Shown in pieces: positions 27,363 through 36,801 of a stretch of 64,000 bases of DNA. Made by a program: the position numbers and the translations under genes. Numbering within the stretch: the stretch's first letter is position 1; every line of letters begins with the position of its first letter. A model generated the notes under the pieces. The model saw only the letters and a program-made list of their open reading frames with translations. It was not told where the DNA came from and ran no database searches. Source of the stretch: Pseudomonas gregormendelii (lineage in GTDB: Bacteria > Pseudomonadota > Gammaproteobacteria > Pseudomonadales > Pseudomonadaceae). The DNA lies in the NCBI RefSeq assembly GCF_017114825.1, contig NZ_JADEVO010000003.1:1-64000 (forward strand), given 5' to 3'.

Positions 27363-28340
27363 TCACTGGATCAGGCCGAACTCTTTGGCCAGCACTTTGT
27401 AGTCCGCGACCTGCTGCTTCACGTAGGTGTCCAGCTCGGGGCCGGTCATGGCGAAGGGGAAGAGTTCACGCTGATCGCGCAGCTTGGCGAACTCATCGGA
27501 CGCCAGCAGTTTGTCGAAGGCGTCTTTCCACCAGGCGTAATCCTCGTCACTGACCTTCGGCCCGAGGTAGAAGCCGCGAACCACTGGCCAGACGATGTCG
27601 TAGCCTTGCTCCTTGGCGGTCGGAATGTCTTTCATTTCCGGCTCGTCCAGGCGCTTCTCGGAGAACACCGCCAACAGGCGCATGTCGCCGCTCTGGATGT
27701 GCGGCATGGAGTCGGAGATGTCGGTGCTGCCGACCTGGATATGCCCGCCCAGCAACGCCGTGGCGATTTCACCGCCACCTTCGAGGGCCACGTAACGCAG
27801 GTCGCGCGGGTTGATCCCGGCGGCCTTGGCGATCAGCGCGGTTTGCATCCAGTCCTGGCTGCCCACGGTGCCGCCGGAGCCGATCACTACCTTGCTCGGG
27901 TCTTTTTTCAGCGCCTGTACCAGGTCGTCGAGGGTCTTGTAGGGCGAATCGCTTTTCACTGCGATCGCGCCATAGCTGGTACCGACCGCCGCCAGCCAGC
28001 GCACCGCGCTCTCGTCGAAACGACCAAACTTGCCCTGGGCCAGGTTCAGCAGGGAACCACTTGACCACGCCACCAGCGTGCCGGCATCGGCCGGGCGCTG
28101 GGCAACCACCGCGTTGTACGCCACTGCGCCGACTCCGCCGGGCATGTAGGTCACGCGCATCGGTTTGCTCAGCAGTTTCTGGTTCACCAGGGCGCTCTGT
28201 ACCAGCTTGCACGTCAGGTCAAAACCGCCGCCGGGCGAGGCGGGGGCGATGCATTCCGGGCGCTTGGGCTCGGCCATGATTTGTCCAGCAAAGAGTATGC
28301 AGCTGGCGGCGAGGGCGAAACGGCGCAGTGATCGATTCAT
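27363..28340 (-). CDS. tctC: Tricarboxylate-binding periplasmic protein TctC
   Basis: This is a 325-residue extracytoplasmic solute receptor of the Bug/TctC family. The signal peptide is residues 1-23. The ligand-binding phrases IAPASPGGGFDLTC and VIGSGGTVGSQDW, which hold the carboxylate with backbone amides and serines, are intact. It captures citrate or a related tricarboxylate and hands it to TctAB. A GGAGACACCT site precedes the ATG. It is the first gene of the tctCBA operon, divergent from its probable regulators tctDE. Confidence 0.94.
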   Translation of the reverse strand: MNRSLRRFALAASCILFAGQIMAEPKRPECIAPASPGGGFDLTCKLVQSALVNQKLLSKPMRVTYMPGGVGAVAYNAVVAQRPADAGTLVAWSSGSLLNLAQGKFGRFDESAVRWLAAVGTSYGAIAVKSDSPYKTLDDLVQALKKDPSKVVIGSGGTVGSQDWMQTALIAKAAGINPRDLRYVALEGGGEIATALLGGHIQVGSTDISDSMPHIQSGDMRLLAVFSEKRLDEPEMKDIPTAKEQGYDIVWPVVRGFYLGPKVSDEDYAWWKDAFDKLLASDEFAKLRDQRELFPFAMTGPELDTYVKQQVADYKVLAKEFGLIQ

Positions 28341-28718
28341 AGGTGTCTCCAGGGGAGTTATTGTTTTTGGAATGATTCAGGCGAAGCAATTTCGCACCAT
28401 GCAAATGGTGTTGATAAGCGTTGGGGAGCGAAGGATGGGACGAGACAGGTCAGCCTGGCGGCGTGTAGACGGCATGGTGCAGTACCTCGTTTATTGTTCT
28501 TATTGGCGAAAACGCTTCATGGCGTTTTTCGGGAGCTACATTTCAAAGCAAGGGGGATGGTTTGCAGTCGAAACCATCCGTCGGCCGACTTTAACGGGCC
28601 AACCTTTCGCCAACCTTTCAGCGTGCTTTCACGGTTTTGCTGCTTCACAGCGCCGGATCGGGCTGTAAACTTCGCGCCAAAGAATGGCGTCGACCATCCC
28701 TGAATGAGGTAAAGATCC
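28341..28718. promoter_or_regulatory. Divergent tctC / tctD control region
   Basis: This 378-bp gap separates the divergently transcribed transporter and its two-component system, where TctD-binding sites would be expected. I see no convincing ORF or hairpin; a short CCAACCTTTCGCCAACCTTT direct repeat (CCAACCTTTC, twice, at about 28600 and 28611) is a candidate element. No promoter can be assigned with confidence. Confidence 0.4.
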
Positions 28719-29390
28719 ATGCGTGTTCTGCTCGTCGAAGACCACTTGCAGCTTGCCGAAAGTGTCGCCCAGGCGCTGAAAAGCACGGGGCTGACCGTGG
28801 ACGTACTACACGATGGCGTGGCCGCAGACCTGGCACTGAGCAGCGAGGACTACGCCATGGCGATCCTCGACGTCGGGTTGCCACGCATGGATGGCTTCGA
28901 GGTGTTGGCGCGCCTGCGCTCCCGGGGCAAGAACCTGCCGGTGCTGATGTTGACGGCCCGTAGTGACGTCAAGGATCGGGTGCATGGCCTCAACCTGGGC
29001 GCCGACGATTATCTGGCCAAGCCCTTTGAGCTGACCGAGCTTGAGGCACGGGTCAAGGCCCTGCTGCGCCGCAGCGTGCTGGGTGGCGAGCGCCAGCAGA
29101 CTTGCGGTGTGCTCTCCTATGACCTGGACACTCGACGCTTCACCCTCGCCGAGGAATTACTCACCCTGACCTCCCGTGAACAGGCGGTGCTCGAGGCGCT
29201 GATTGCCCGGCCGGGGCGGGTGATGAGCAAGGAGCAACTGGCCTCCCAGGTATTCGGCCTGGACGAGGAAGCCAGCCCCGACGCGATCGAAATCTACGTG
29301 CACCGCCTGCGCAAGAAACTCGACGGCCAGTCGGTCGCCATCGTGACCTTCCGCGGCCTCGGGTACTTGCTGGAAAGCCGCGATGCATAA
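28719..29390 (+). CDS. tctD: Response regulator TctD
   Basis: This 223-residue OmpR/PhoB-type regulator has a receiver domain with phospho-acceptor Asp51 (AILDVGLP), acidic pocket Glu7-Asp8, the switch Thr in LTARSD and Lys in LAKPFE. A winged-helix DNA-binding domain follows at about 128-220 (YVHRLRKKL, TFRGLGYLL). It should activate the divergent tctCBA operon when tricarboxylates are sensed. It overlaps the kinase gene by 8 bp. Confidence 0.93.
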   Translation: MRVLLVEDHLQLAESVAQALKSTGLTVDVLHDGVAADLALSSEDYAMAILDVGLPRMDGFEVLARLRSRGKNLPVLMLTARSDVKDRVHGLNLGADDYLAKPFELTELEARVKALLRRSVLGGERQQTCGVLSYDLDTRRFTLAEELLTLTSREQAVLEALIARPGRVMSKEQLASQVFGLDEEASPDAIEIYVHRLRKKLDGQSVAIVTFRGLGYLLESRDA

Positions 29391-30768
29391 GCCCAGCAGC
29401 CTGCGCTGGCGGTTGTTGTGGAACCTGGCGCTGTTGCTGGTGGTGTTGATGCTGGCCAGTGGATTGAGCGCTTACTGGAATGGTCGCGAGGCCGCCGATA
29501 CGGCCTATGACCGCACCTTGCTGGCCTCGGCGCGAACCATCGCGGCGGGGGTCTCCCAGGTCGACGGCACCCTCAGCGCCGACGTGCCCTATGTGGCGCT
29601 CGATACCTTCGCCTACGACAGCGCCGGGCGAATTTTCTACCTGGTCAACGACATCAACCAGAAACTGATCTCCGGCTACGAAAACCTTCCTCCACCGCCC
29701 CCGGGTACCCCGCGCACCGACGATTACCCGGCGCTTGCGCGGTTCTACAACGCCAAGTATCAGGGCCAGAATGTTCGCGTGGTCAGCCTGCTCAAGCCGG
29801 TCAGCGAGCCGAACATGAACGGCATGGCGGAGATTCGGGTCGCGGAAACCGATGAAGCCAGGGTCGACATGGCCCGCAGCCTCGCGGCGGACACCCTGCT
29901 GCGCCTGGGCATGCTGGCAATCGGAGCGCTGTTGATGGTGTGGTTTGCCGTCAGCGCTGCGCTGCGGCCCCTGGAACGCTTGCGCACTGCCGTGGAAGAG
30001 CGTCAGCCGGACGATTTGCGGCCACTGCCACTGGTGGAGGTTCAGCACGAATTATGGCCGCTGGTGCGCGCGCTCAACCATTTCACCGAACGCCTGCGCG
30101 GGCAGTTCGAGCGCCAGGCGCAATTTATCGCCGATGCCGCGCACGAATTGCGCACTCCGCTGGCGGCGCTCAAGGCACGTCTGGAACTGGGCTTGCGGGC
30201 AACCGAACCGCAAACCTGGCGCAGCACCCTGGAAACCGCAGCCCAGGGCACCGACCGCCTGACCCATCTGGCGAACCAGCTGCTGTCACTGGCCAGGGTG
30301 GAGAACGGCGCCCGGGCGATCGCCGAGGGCGGTGCGCAGTTGCTCGATCTCAGCCAACTGGCCCGGGAGCTGGGCATGGCCATGGCGCCTCTGGCCCATG
30401 CTCGCGGGGTGGCGCTGGCCCTGGAAGCAGACGAACCGGTGTGGTTGCGCGGCGAACCCACGCTGTTGAACGAGCTGCTGAGTAATCTGGTAGACAACGC
30501 GCTGGCCCACACGCCATCGGGCGGCAATGTGATTCTGCGGGTCACTGCGCCGGCGGTGCTGGAGGTCGAGGACGATGGACCGGGAATTCCCCTTGAAGAG
30601 CGTGAGCGGGTATTCGAACGATTTTACCGACGCAATCAGCAGGTCGCCGGGTCGGGACTGGGCCTGGCGATTGTCGGTGAGATCTGCCGTGCGCACCTGG
30701 CACAAATCAGTCTGCACGATGGCGAGCACGCGGGCTTGAAGGTTCGGGTGAGTTTCGTCGCGGGATAA
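29383..30768 (+). CDS. tctE: Sensor histidine kinase TctE
   Basis: This 461-residue membrane kinase has membrane segments at about 11-29 and 168-188 flanking a periplasmic sensor. A HAMP-like region follows, then the H-box DAAHELRTPLAAL with phospho-acceptor His254. The ATPase domain carries the N-box NLVDNALAHT and G-boxes DDGPGIP and GSGLGLAI. It phosphorylates TctD in response to external tricarboxylates. The gene order regulator-kinase with an 8-bp overlap is typical of the tct locus. Confidence 0.93.
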   Translation: MHKPSSLRWRLLWNLALLLVVLMLASGLSAYWNGREAADTAYDRTLLASARTIAAGVSQVDGTLSADVPYVALDTFAYDSAGRIFYLVNDINQKLISGYENLPPPPPGTPRTDDYPALARFYNAKYQGQNVRVVSLLKPVSEPNMNGMAEIRVAETDEARVDMARSLAADTLLRLGMLAIGALLMVWFAVSAALRPLERLRTAVEERQPDDLRPLPLVEVQHELWPLVRALNHFTERLRGQFERQAQFIADAAHELRTPLAALKARLELGLRATEPQTWRSTLETAAQGTDRLTHLANQLLSLARVENGARAIAEGGAQLLDLSQLARELGMAMAPLAHARGVALALEADEPVWLRGEPTLLNELLSNLVDNALAHTPSGGNVILRVTAPAVLEVEDDGPGIPLEERERVFERFYRRNQQVAGSGLGLAIVGEICRAHLAQISLHDGEHAGLKVRVSFVAG

Positions 30769-30806
30769 AGGTTGCGCAGTGGCCCCAGGGTTACTGAGCA
30801 CAAGGC

Positions 30807-31628
30807 TCAGTAAAACATCGACCGCGACTCTTCCAGATCCCTGCACAGCGTCTCGTTCTGCGGGTCAATCCCCATTTTCCGGAACGCCGGCACTTCAAGG
30901 GCATCGACTCGCGAGAGCGGGTGATTGCTGTTCTTGTGGCAGTACAAGCTGGCCACCTGCACCAGGTCGACATAGTCCAGGCGTTCGGAATCGCGCTGCA
31001 GATCCAGGTACAGCCGGGGAATCTGCACCAGCTTCTCGGGAAAATCCCAGACCTTGAGCAACTTTTCGCCGATCAGCGGATGGATCTGGTCGATGACGTG
31101 ATTGAGGCTCACTGCGTCGGCCAGCAACTCATTGTGATCTTCGGCATACGTCAGGATCGGCAGCACGCCGATCTGGTGCACCAGCCCGCCAAGAGCGGCC
31201 TGGTCCGGCTTGAGTTGGGTGTAGCGACGGCACAGCGCATAGCTGACGCCGGCGATTTCCAGGCTCTTGTGCCAGACTTCGCGCATTTTCTGCTCGACCA
31301 CCTCGGAACGGGCGTTGAAGATCTGCTCCATGACCAGGCCAATCGCTAGGTTGCTGCTGTAGTTGACGCCCAGGCGGGTGATCGCCGTGTGCAGGTCAGT
31401 GACTTCCTGAGTGGCGCGCAGCAACGGGCTGTTGACCACCTTGATCAGGCGCGCCGACAACGCCGTATCGCGGCCAATCACCTTGCCGAGGGCACTGACA
31501 CTGATTTCCGGGTCTTCGGCAGCCTTGCGAATCTGCAAGGCCACTTCGGGCAACGTAGGCAGAACCAGGTCATCGTTGTCGATGGCCGCAACCAAATCCT
31601 GTTGGACCTTTTCCGCCAGCTTGCTCAT
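30807..31628 (-). CDS. HDOD domain protein
   Basis: This is a 273-residue protein consisting essentially of one HDOD domain, a catalytically inactive relative of HD hydrolases. Typical phrases are PTLPEVALQIRKAAEDPEIS at about 24-43, IGRDTALSARLIKVVNSPLL and GGLVHQIGVLPIL. HDOD proteins are linked to signalling and c-di-GMP or stress responses, without a defined reaction. The gene is 38 bp downstream of ygfZ on the same strand, so the two may be co-transcribed. Confidence 0.9.
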   Translation of the reverse strand: MSKLAEKVQQDLVAAIDNDDLVLPTLPEVALQIRKAAEDPEISVSALGKVIGRDTALSARLIKVVNSPLLRATQEVTDLHTAITRLGVNYSSNLAIGLVMEQIFNARSEVVEQKMREVWHKSLEIAGVSYALCRRYTQLKPDQAALGGLVHQIGVLPILTYAEDHNELLADAVSLNHVIDQIHPLIGEKLLKVWDFPEKLVQIPRLYLDLQRDSERLDYVDLVQVASLYCHKNSNHPLSRVDALEVPAFRKMGIDPQNETLCRDLEESRSMFY

Positions 31629-31666
31629 TTCGTCTATCCAGGAGGGTATTGCGAGAGGTGCTGCCT

Positions 31667-32608
31667 TCAGCGCTGGATTTCGCGGTCGCGATCCAGCTCG
31701 TAAGGCAGGTCAAGCAAGGTCATGGCAGGCCCTTCGAGGCTGCCCAGGTGAACATCACCACCTTCCGCTGCTTCGGCCTGCAATACTGCCAGTAGTTCAA
31801 TGTCTTGGCCTGCCTGTGCCGCGATCACCACTTCGCCTATGGCGCTGGCGTGGCTGGGGGAAAACAGCGGCGCGCCGGGCTCCGGCAATGCATCGCCAGT
31901 CAGCTGCAGGCGATACAGGCGGCGCTTTAGCTTGCCCAGGTACTGCATGCGCGCGACGATTTCCTGGCCGGTGTAGCAACCTTTCTTGAAACTCACCCCA
32001 CCGATGGCTTGCAGGTTCAGCATCTGCGGGATAAACAGCTCGCGGGTGCCCGCCATGACCTGGCCAATCCCGGCGCGAATCTGGCCCAGCAGCCATTGAT
32101 TGAGTTCGCCTTCAGCCAGTACGGCAGCCAGCTGTTGCTTCACGGCAGCGGCCTGATTGGCAGCCACCCAGAGTTCGGCGCGGTCAGGCGAAACCCTGAT
32201 GGCGACGAGACCGCCGTGGCGCGCGACACTGTCGGTGACTGCCGGCAGGTCTAGACCCAGCGCGTTCAGTGCAGCGTCGCCATGCTCCAGGCCAAAGCGG
32301 ACCCAGGCGGCGCTTTCGTCGGTCAATTTGGATTTGGAAAACACGGCGTATTTTTTAAGGTCCGCCAACTGCGGCTCCAGCAGTTCGCTCGCCATGGCCA
32401 TGAGCACGCCGTCTCCTTCCAGCAGGATGCGGAAACTCGATTGCATCCGGCCTTTTTGCGTGCAGCGCGCGCCCAGGCTGGCCTGGGTATCACTCAGGTA
32501 GTTGAGGTTGCAGGTCAACTGGCCTTGCAGGAATTTACTGGCGTCCGCGCCTCGGACCGCGAGTACGCCTTCGTGAGACAGGGTGCAGAAAAAAGCAGAA
32601 TCGGCCAT
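31667..32608 (-). CDS. ygfZ: Folate-binding protein YgfZ (Fe-S cluster repair)
   Basis: This is a 313-residue GcvT-like protein. The signature KGCYTGQEIVARMQYLGKLK, which carries the conserved cysteine of YgfZ, is present near residue 210. YgfZ binds tetrahydrofolate and helps maintain certain Fe-S enzymes. It is divergent from sdhE, an arrangement that recurs in gamma-proteobacteria (ygfZ next to ygfY/ygfX). Confidence 0.92.
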   Translation of the reverse strand: MADSAFFCTLSHEGVLAVRGADASKFLQGQLTCNLNYLSDTQASLGARCTQKGRMQSSFRILLEGDGVLMAMASELLEPQLADLKKYAVFSKSKLTDESAAWVRFGLEHGDAALNALGLDLPAVTDSVARHGGLVAIRVSPDRAELWVAANQAAAVKQQLAAVLAEGELNQWLLGQIRAGIGQVMAGTRELFIPQMLNLQAIGGVSFKKGCYTGQEIVARMQYLGKLKRRLYRLQLTGDALPEPGAPLFSPSHASAIGEVVIAAQAGQDIELLAVLQAEAAEGGDVHLGSLEGPAMTLLDLPYELDRDREIQR

Positions 32609-32757
32609 GAGTCATCGCAGGGTAAAGAGTCTGGAGGACATCATAAGGGTGTGCCCTCGAAATGGGTAGTTTACAAAAGCCTGATCGCGCCCGACCAAAG
32701 CCGAGTGTCCCGCCGGGCACGGGGCTGTATACTTGCGGCCTATTTGAGGAGCGCTCC

Positions 32758-33012
32758 ATGGTCGAAAATGTTGAACTCAATCGCCTCTACTGGCACAGCC
32801 GCCGCGGCATGCTTGAACTTGACGTGTTGCTGGTGCCCTTCGTCAAAGAGGTTTATCCGCATCTGAACCAAGTCGACCGCGACTGCTACGTCCGGTTGCT
32901 CGAGTGTGAAGACCAGGACATGTTCGGCTGGTTCATGGAACGCGCTGAATCGGAAGACCCGGAGCTGCAGCGCATGGTCCGGATGATCCTGGATCGTGTC
33001 CAGCCCAAGTAA
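32758..33012 (+). CDS. sdhE: Succinate dehydrogenase assembly factor SdhE
   Basis: This 84-residue helical protein carries the RGMLELD motif at residues 16-22, whose conserved glycine and acidic residues hold FAD transfer to SdhA. It promotes covalent flavinylation of succinate dehydrogenase. The ATG follows TGAGGAGCGCTCC. The next gene, ygfX-like, overlaps its 3' end by 17 bp, the usual sdhE-ygfX pairing. Confidence 0.93.
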   Translation: MVENVELNRLYWHSRRGMLELDVLLVPFVKEVYPHLNQVDRDCYVRLLECEDQDMFGWFMERAESEDPELQRMVRMILDRVQPK

Positions 33013-33586
33013 CCTGTTTGAATGCCGCTGGCACGCCTCACGGCAGCTGCTGGCGGCCTATCTGCTGGCGCAGCTGCTCGCGCTGGTTTCGTTGTTCCTG
33101 CTCTCCATTCCACTCTGGGCCACTGCGCTTGGGGTGCTGCTGTGCGTGGCCCACGGTGCGTGGGTCTTGCCTAGGCAGATTCTGTTGAGTCATCCCCAGG
33201 CGTTTCGCGGGCTGCGTCGAGATGCCGATGGCTGGCAGTTGTGGAATGAGGCCAGGGGCTGGCAGCCGGTGCAGTTGCGCCCGGACAGCCTGGCGCTGCC
33301 ACTGATCGTGGTGTTGCGCTTTCGCCTGCGAGGCGAGAGAAGGGTCCGATCAGTGTGCGTACCCCGGGATTCGCAGGCGGTAGATGTGCACCGCCGCCTG
33401 CGGGTGCGGTTGAGGTTCAGTCGACGTAGGTGGGCGGCACCAGAACAGTGTCCAGCGCCACCGGCAACAGGTTCGGGTAGTCGAGCGTGTAGTGCAGGCC
33501 GCGGCTTTCCTTGCGTTCCATGGCCGAGCGGATCATCAGCTCGGCCACCTGGGCCAGGTTGCGCAACTCGATCAGGTCCCGGCTGA
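32996..33586 (+). CDS. YgfX-like membrane protein, C-terminus uncertain
   Basis: The product starts with GTG inside sdhE. Two membrane segments at about 16-36 and 38-56 are followed by a cytosolic part with [14 protein letters not shown] and LIVVLRFRL, as in YgfX/CptA-type proteins paired with SdhE. From my knowledge of the family the protein should end near RRRWAAPE, at about residue 149. Here the frame stays open for another 47 residues that are antisense to nadB, giving a 170-bp 3' overlap. A lost stop codon or a small sequence error would explain this. Confidence 0.65.
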   Translation: MSSPSNLFECRWHASRQLLAAYLLAQLLALVSLFLLSIPLWATALGVLLCVAHGAWVLPRQILLSHPQAFRGLRRDADGWQLWNEARGWQPVQLRPDSLALPLIVVLRFRLRGERRVRSVCVPRDSQAVDVHRRLRVRLRFSRRRWAAPEQCPAPPATGSGSRACSAGRGFPCVPWPSGSSARPPGPGCATRSGPG

Positions 33587-35033
33587 CTTTATAGTTGCTG
33601 TAGAACTCGTCGATCTCATCAAGCAGCAAACGTACCCGGTGCTGGGCGCGCTGCAGACGCTTGTTGGTGCGCACGATGCCGACGTAGTCCCACATGAAAC
33701 GGCGCAGTTCATCCCAGTTGTGCGCAATGATCACGTCCTCGTCCGAATCGGTGACCTGGCTGGCATCCCAGACCGGCAGGTCGATCGGGATCGACACTGC
33801 AGGCAGCTGTTTTAGAATGTCCGCCGCCGCTGACCGTGCGTACACAAAGCATTCCAGCAGCGAGTTGCTGGCCATGCGGTTAGCGCCGTGCAGCCCGGTG
33901 AAGCTGGTTTCGCCGATGGCATACAGGCCTGGGACATCGGTGCGACCGTGCTGGTCGACCATCACCCCGCCGCACGTGTAGTGCGCAGCCGGTACCACGG
34001 GGATCGGCTGTTTGGTGATGTCGATGGAGAATTCGAGGCAGCGTTCGTAGACTGTCGGGAAGTGGCTCTTGATGAACGCTTCCGGCTTGTGGCTGATGTC
34101 CAGGTAGACGCAGTCCACCCCCAGGCGCTTCATTTCATGATCGATGGCCCGTGCCACGATGTCCCGGGGCGCGAGTTCGGCACGCGGGTCGAAACGCTGC
34201 ATGAAACGTTCGCCGTTGGGCAGTTTCAGGTGCGCACCTTCGCCGCGCAGGGCTTCGGTCACCAGAAAGCTCTTGGCTTGCGGGTGATACAGGCAAGTGG
34301 GATGGAACTGGTTGAACTCCAGGTTGGCCACCCGGCAGCCCGAGCGCCACGCCATTGCAATCCCGTCACCGCAGGCGCCATCGGGATTGCTGGTGTAGAG
34401 ATAGACCTTGGCGGCACCGCCAGACGCGAGGATCACAAACCGCGCACCGTAGGTGTCGACTTCCCCGGTGCCGCGGTTGAGCACGTAGGCACCCAGGCAG
34501 CGATCGCCGGCCAGGCCCAGGCGTTTTTCGGTGATCAGGTCGACCGCCACCCGCTGTTCCAGCAGTTCAATGTTCGGTCTTTGCCGGGCCTGGGCGAGCA
34601 GGGTGCGGAAAATTGCAGCGCCGGTTGCATCGGCGGCGTGGATGATGCGCCGATGGCTGTGACCGCCTTCGCGGGTCAAATGGAATTCAAATCCGCCATC
34701 TTCAGTGCCCGACTGCTCGTCACGGGTAAAGGGCACGCCCTGGTCGATCAGCCATTGAATGGCTTCCTTGCTGTGCTCGACGGTAAAACGCACGGCATCT
34801 TCATGGCACAACCCGCCGCCGGCGTTGAGGGTGTCATCAACGTGGGATTCGACAGTATCGGTATCGTCCAGCACTGCAGCGACCCCGCCCTGGGCCCAGA
34901 ATGTCGAGCCGTTTGCGAGGTCGCCCTTGCTCAAAACGGCGATGCGCAAATCACCAGGCAAGGTCAGCGCCAGGCTCAAGCCTGCAGCGCCGCTGCCTAT
35001 TACCAGAACATCGTGTTGAAACTGTTGGCTCAT
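33417..35033 (-). CDS. nadB: L-aspartate oxidase
   Basis: This is a 538-residue flavoprotein. The FAD-binding dinucleotide motif [15 protein letters not shown] is at the N-terminus. [27 protein letters not shown] and the FAD-contact [21 protein letters not shown] (split by residue) are all typical of NadB. It oxidises L-aspartate to iminoaspartate, the first step of de novo NAD synthesis. The start MSQQFQHD is chosen over one 5 codons upstream. A 559-bp gap separates it from the divergent algU. Confidence 0.95.
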   Translation of the reverse strand: MSQQFQHDVLVIGSGAAGLSLALTLPGDLRIAVLSKGDLANGSTFWAQGGVAAVLDDTDTVESHVDDTLNAGGGLCHEDAVRFTVEHSKEAIQWLIDQGVPFTRDEQSGTEDGGFEFHLTREGGHSHRRIIHAADATGAAIFRTLLAQARQRPNIELLEQRVAVDLITEKRLGLAGDRCLGAYVLNRGTGEVDTYGARFVILASGGAAKVYLYTSNPDGACGDGIAMAWRSGCRVANLEFNQFHPTCLYHPQAKSFLVTEALRGEGAHLKLPNGERFMQRFDPRAELAPRDIVARAIDHEMKRLGVDCVYLDISHKPEAFIKSHFPTVYERCLEFSIDITKQPIPVVPAAHYTCGGVMVDQHGRTDVPGLYAIGETSFTGLHGANRMASNSLLECFVYARSAAADILKQLPAVSIPIDLPVWDASQVTDSDEDVIIAHNWDELRRFMWDYVGIVRTNKRLQRAQHRVRLLLDEIDEFYSNYKVSRDLIELRNLAQVAELMIRSAMERKESRGLHYTLDYPNLLPVALDTVLVPPTYVD

Positions 35034-35310
35034 TTCAGAATTCCGCACAAAGCGACCCGAGTCGGGGTTGGCGCAAGACTCCGCAACGGCAAGTCAAGGC
35101 AGCCACACAGCCCACTAGTATATAGAGGGGGGGAGCGGCACAATAGCCGAGGCGGCATGGCATTGTGAAACTACGATGACAGGAAAAGTCGGACGCTTCG
35201 TCGGATGGTTTTTTCACCGGTTCGGCGACAGCATGACTGTATCGTGGATTTAACAGTCGTTTTCTGCTCGAATTCGCCCATTGCTGTTGGTGCAAGGCTA
35301 TAAATAATTG

Positions 35311-35338
35311 GAACTTTTGCCAAAGTGCCAAGATCAAT
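35311..35338 (+). promoter_or_regulatory. Possible second AlgU-type promoter
   Basis: GAACTT at 35311-35316 is followed 16-17 bases later by ATCAATA, a weak match to the TCtga -10 element of extracytoplasmic sigma factors. It lies 255 bp upstream of algU. P. aeruginosa algU has several promoters, but this one is only a candidate. Confidence 0.3.
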
Positions 35339-35506
35339 AGACCGTTGCCCGATTAAAGGGACAGTGTCGGCTTCAGTGCAGGATCTGTGTTCAGAGGCCT
35401 GCCACGTGAATCCGGCGACAAGATTATTCGCGCAGCCGGGTTGACCCGCGCTGCGCTTTTCGTGCGTGCCAAATCAGAGCCCGCAGGAAACTTGCTTGGA
35501 GGGGGA

Positions 35507-35533
35507 GAACTTTTGCGAAAAGCCCGAGTCTAT
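35507..35533 (+). promoter_or_regulatory. AlgU (sigma-E type) autoregulatory promoter
   Basis: GAACTT at 35507-35512 and TCTAT at 35529-35533 are separated by 16 bases, matching the AlgU/RpoE consensus GAACTT-N16/17-TCtgA. It is about 60 bp upstream of the algU start, so AlgU should drive its own operon, as known for this family. Confidence 0.8.
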
Positions 35534-35592
35534 GTTTGCAAGTCTGGTCGTTTAGTTATGCAAGCCTCCTTCGAGCTTATCGAGGAGTGTTC

Positions 35593-36174
35593 ATGCTAAC
35601 CCAGGAAGAGGATCAGCAGCTGGTCGAGCGCGTTCAGCGTGGCGACAAGCGAGCTTTCGATCTGCTGGTGCTGAAGTATCAGCACAAAATTCTCGGGTTG
35701 ATCGTGCGTTTCGTGCACGACACCCATGAAGCCCAGGATGTGGCACAGGAAGCCTTTATCAAGGCGTACCGTGCACTTGGTAATTTTCGCGGAGACAGCG
35801 CGTTTTACACGTGGCTTTACCGCATCGCCATTAACACGGCGAAGAACTATCTGGTTTCACGCGGCCGCCGGCCGCCGGATAGCGATGTCAGTTCCGAAGA
35901 TGCAGAGTTCTACGATGGCGATCATGGCCTGAAGGATCTCGAGTCCCCAGAACGCGCATTGCTGCGGGATGAGATCGAAGGCACCGTCCATCGGACCATC
36001 CAGCAACTGCCAGAAGATTTGCGTACGGCCTTAACTTTACGTGAATTCGATGGTCTGAGTTACGAGGACATTGCAGCAGTCATGCAATGTCCGGTGGGTA
36101 CCGTGCGCTCCCGGATTTTTCGCGCTCGGGAAGCCATCGATAAAGCCCTGCAGCCGTTGTTGCAGGAAAACTAA
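35593..36174 (+). CDS. algU: RNA polymerase sigma factor AlgU (RpoE/sigma-22)
   Basis: This 193-residue ECF sigma factor has sigma-2 (QDVAQEAFIKAYRAL, residues about 51-66) and sigma-4 (YEDIAAVMQCPVGTVRSRIF, about 156-175) regions. It matches P. aeruginosa AlgU and E. coli RpoE. It directs transcription of envelope-stress and alginate genes and is held inactive by MucA. The ATG is preceded by CGAGGAGTGTTC. It heads the algU-mucA-mucB-mucD operon. Confidence 0.97.
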   Translation: MLTQEEDQQLVERVQRGDKRAFDLLVLKYQHKILGLIVRFVHDTHEAQDVAQEAFIKAYRALGNFRGDSAFYTWLYRIAINTAKNYLVSRGRRPPDSDVSSEDAEFYDGDHGLKDLESPERALLRDEIEGTVHRTIQQLPEDLRTALTLREFDGLSYEDIAAVMQCPVGTVRSRIFRAREAIDKALQPLLQEN

Positions 36175-36205
36175 AGACAGCGGCGACAGCCAAGAGAGGA
36201 ACGCC

Positions 36206-36793
36206 ATGAGTCGTGAAGCCCTTCAGGAATCGCTGTCCGCAGTGATGGATAACGAAGCGGACGAACTGGAATTGCGTCGGGTGTTGAATGCCTTCGACGA
36301 TGTTGAAACCCGTGAAACCTGGGCTCGTTATCAAATCGCTCGGGCAGTCATGCACAAGGATCTGCTGCTTCCACGCCTGGATATTGCGGCGGCCGTCTCG
36401 GCAGCCTTGGCTGACGAAACCGTACCGGCAAAAGCCACCCGTGGTCCATGGCGTAGCCTGGGTCGCCTGGCAGTAGCTGCCTCCGTGACCGTGGCCGTTC
36501 TGGCCGGTGTTCGCCTGTATAACCAGGACGAGATCGCCGGTGTGGAATTGGCACAGCAGTCCAACCAGCCTGGCTTGGCCGTTCCTCAGGTCAAAGGCCC
36601 AGCGGTATTGGCAGGCTATAGTGAAAGTTCTGAAGCGAATGGCCCTATGGCCAATGGCGTGCTGCAAGGTCAGCCAGGCTGGCACGACCAGCGTCTGCCG
36701 ACCTACCTGCGCCAACACGCTCAGGAAGCTGCGTTAAAAGGTACTGAAAGCGCACTGCCATACGCTCGTGCAGCAAGCCTGGAAAACCGTTAA
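36206..36793 (+). CDS. mucA: Anti-sigma factor MucA
   Basis: This 195-residue protein has the N-terminal RseA-type sigma-binding domain (residues 1-75, with ALQESLSAVMDNEADELELR), one membrane helix at about 87-104 and a periplasmic C-terminal domain with a QRLPTYLRQHAQEA helix. It holds AlgU at the membrane and is destroyed by regulated proteolysis under envelope stress. The frame is intact, with no mucA22-type truncation, so constitutive alginate production is not expected. Confidence 0.95.
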   Translation: MSREALQESLSAVMDNEADELELRRVLNAFDDVETRETWARYQIARAVMHKDLLLPRLDIAAAVSAALADETVPAKATRGPWRSLGRLAVAASVTVAVLAGVRLYNQDEIAGVELAQQSNQPGLAVPQVKGPAVLAGYSESSEANGPMANGVLQGQPGWHDQRLPTYLRQHAQEAALKGTESALPYARAASLENR

Positions 36794-36801
36794 GGAGGAT
36801 C

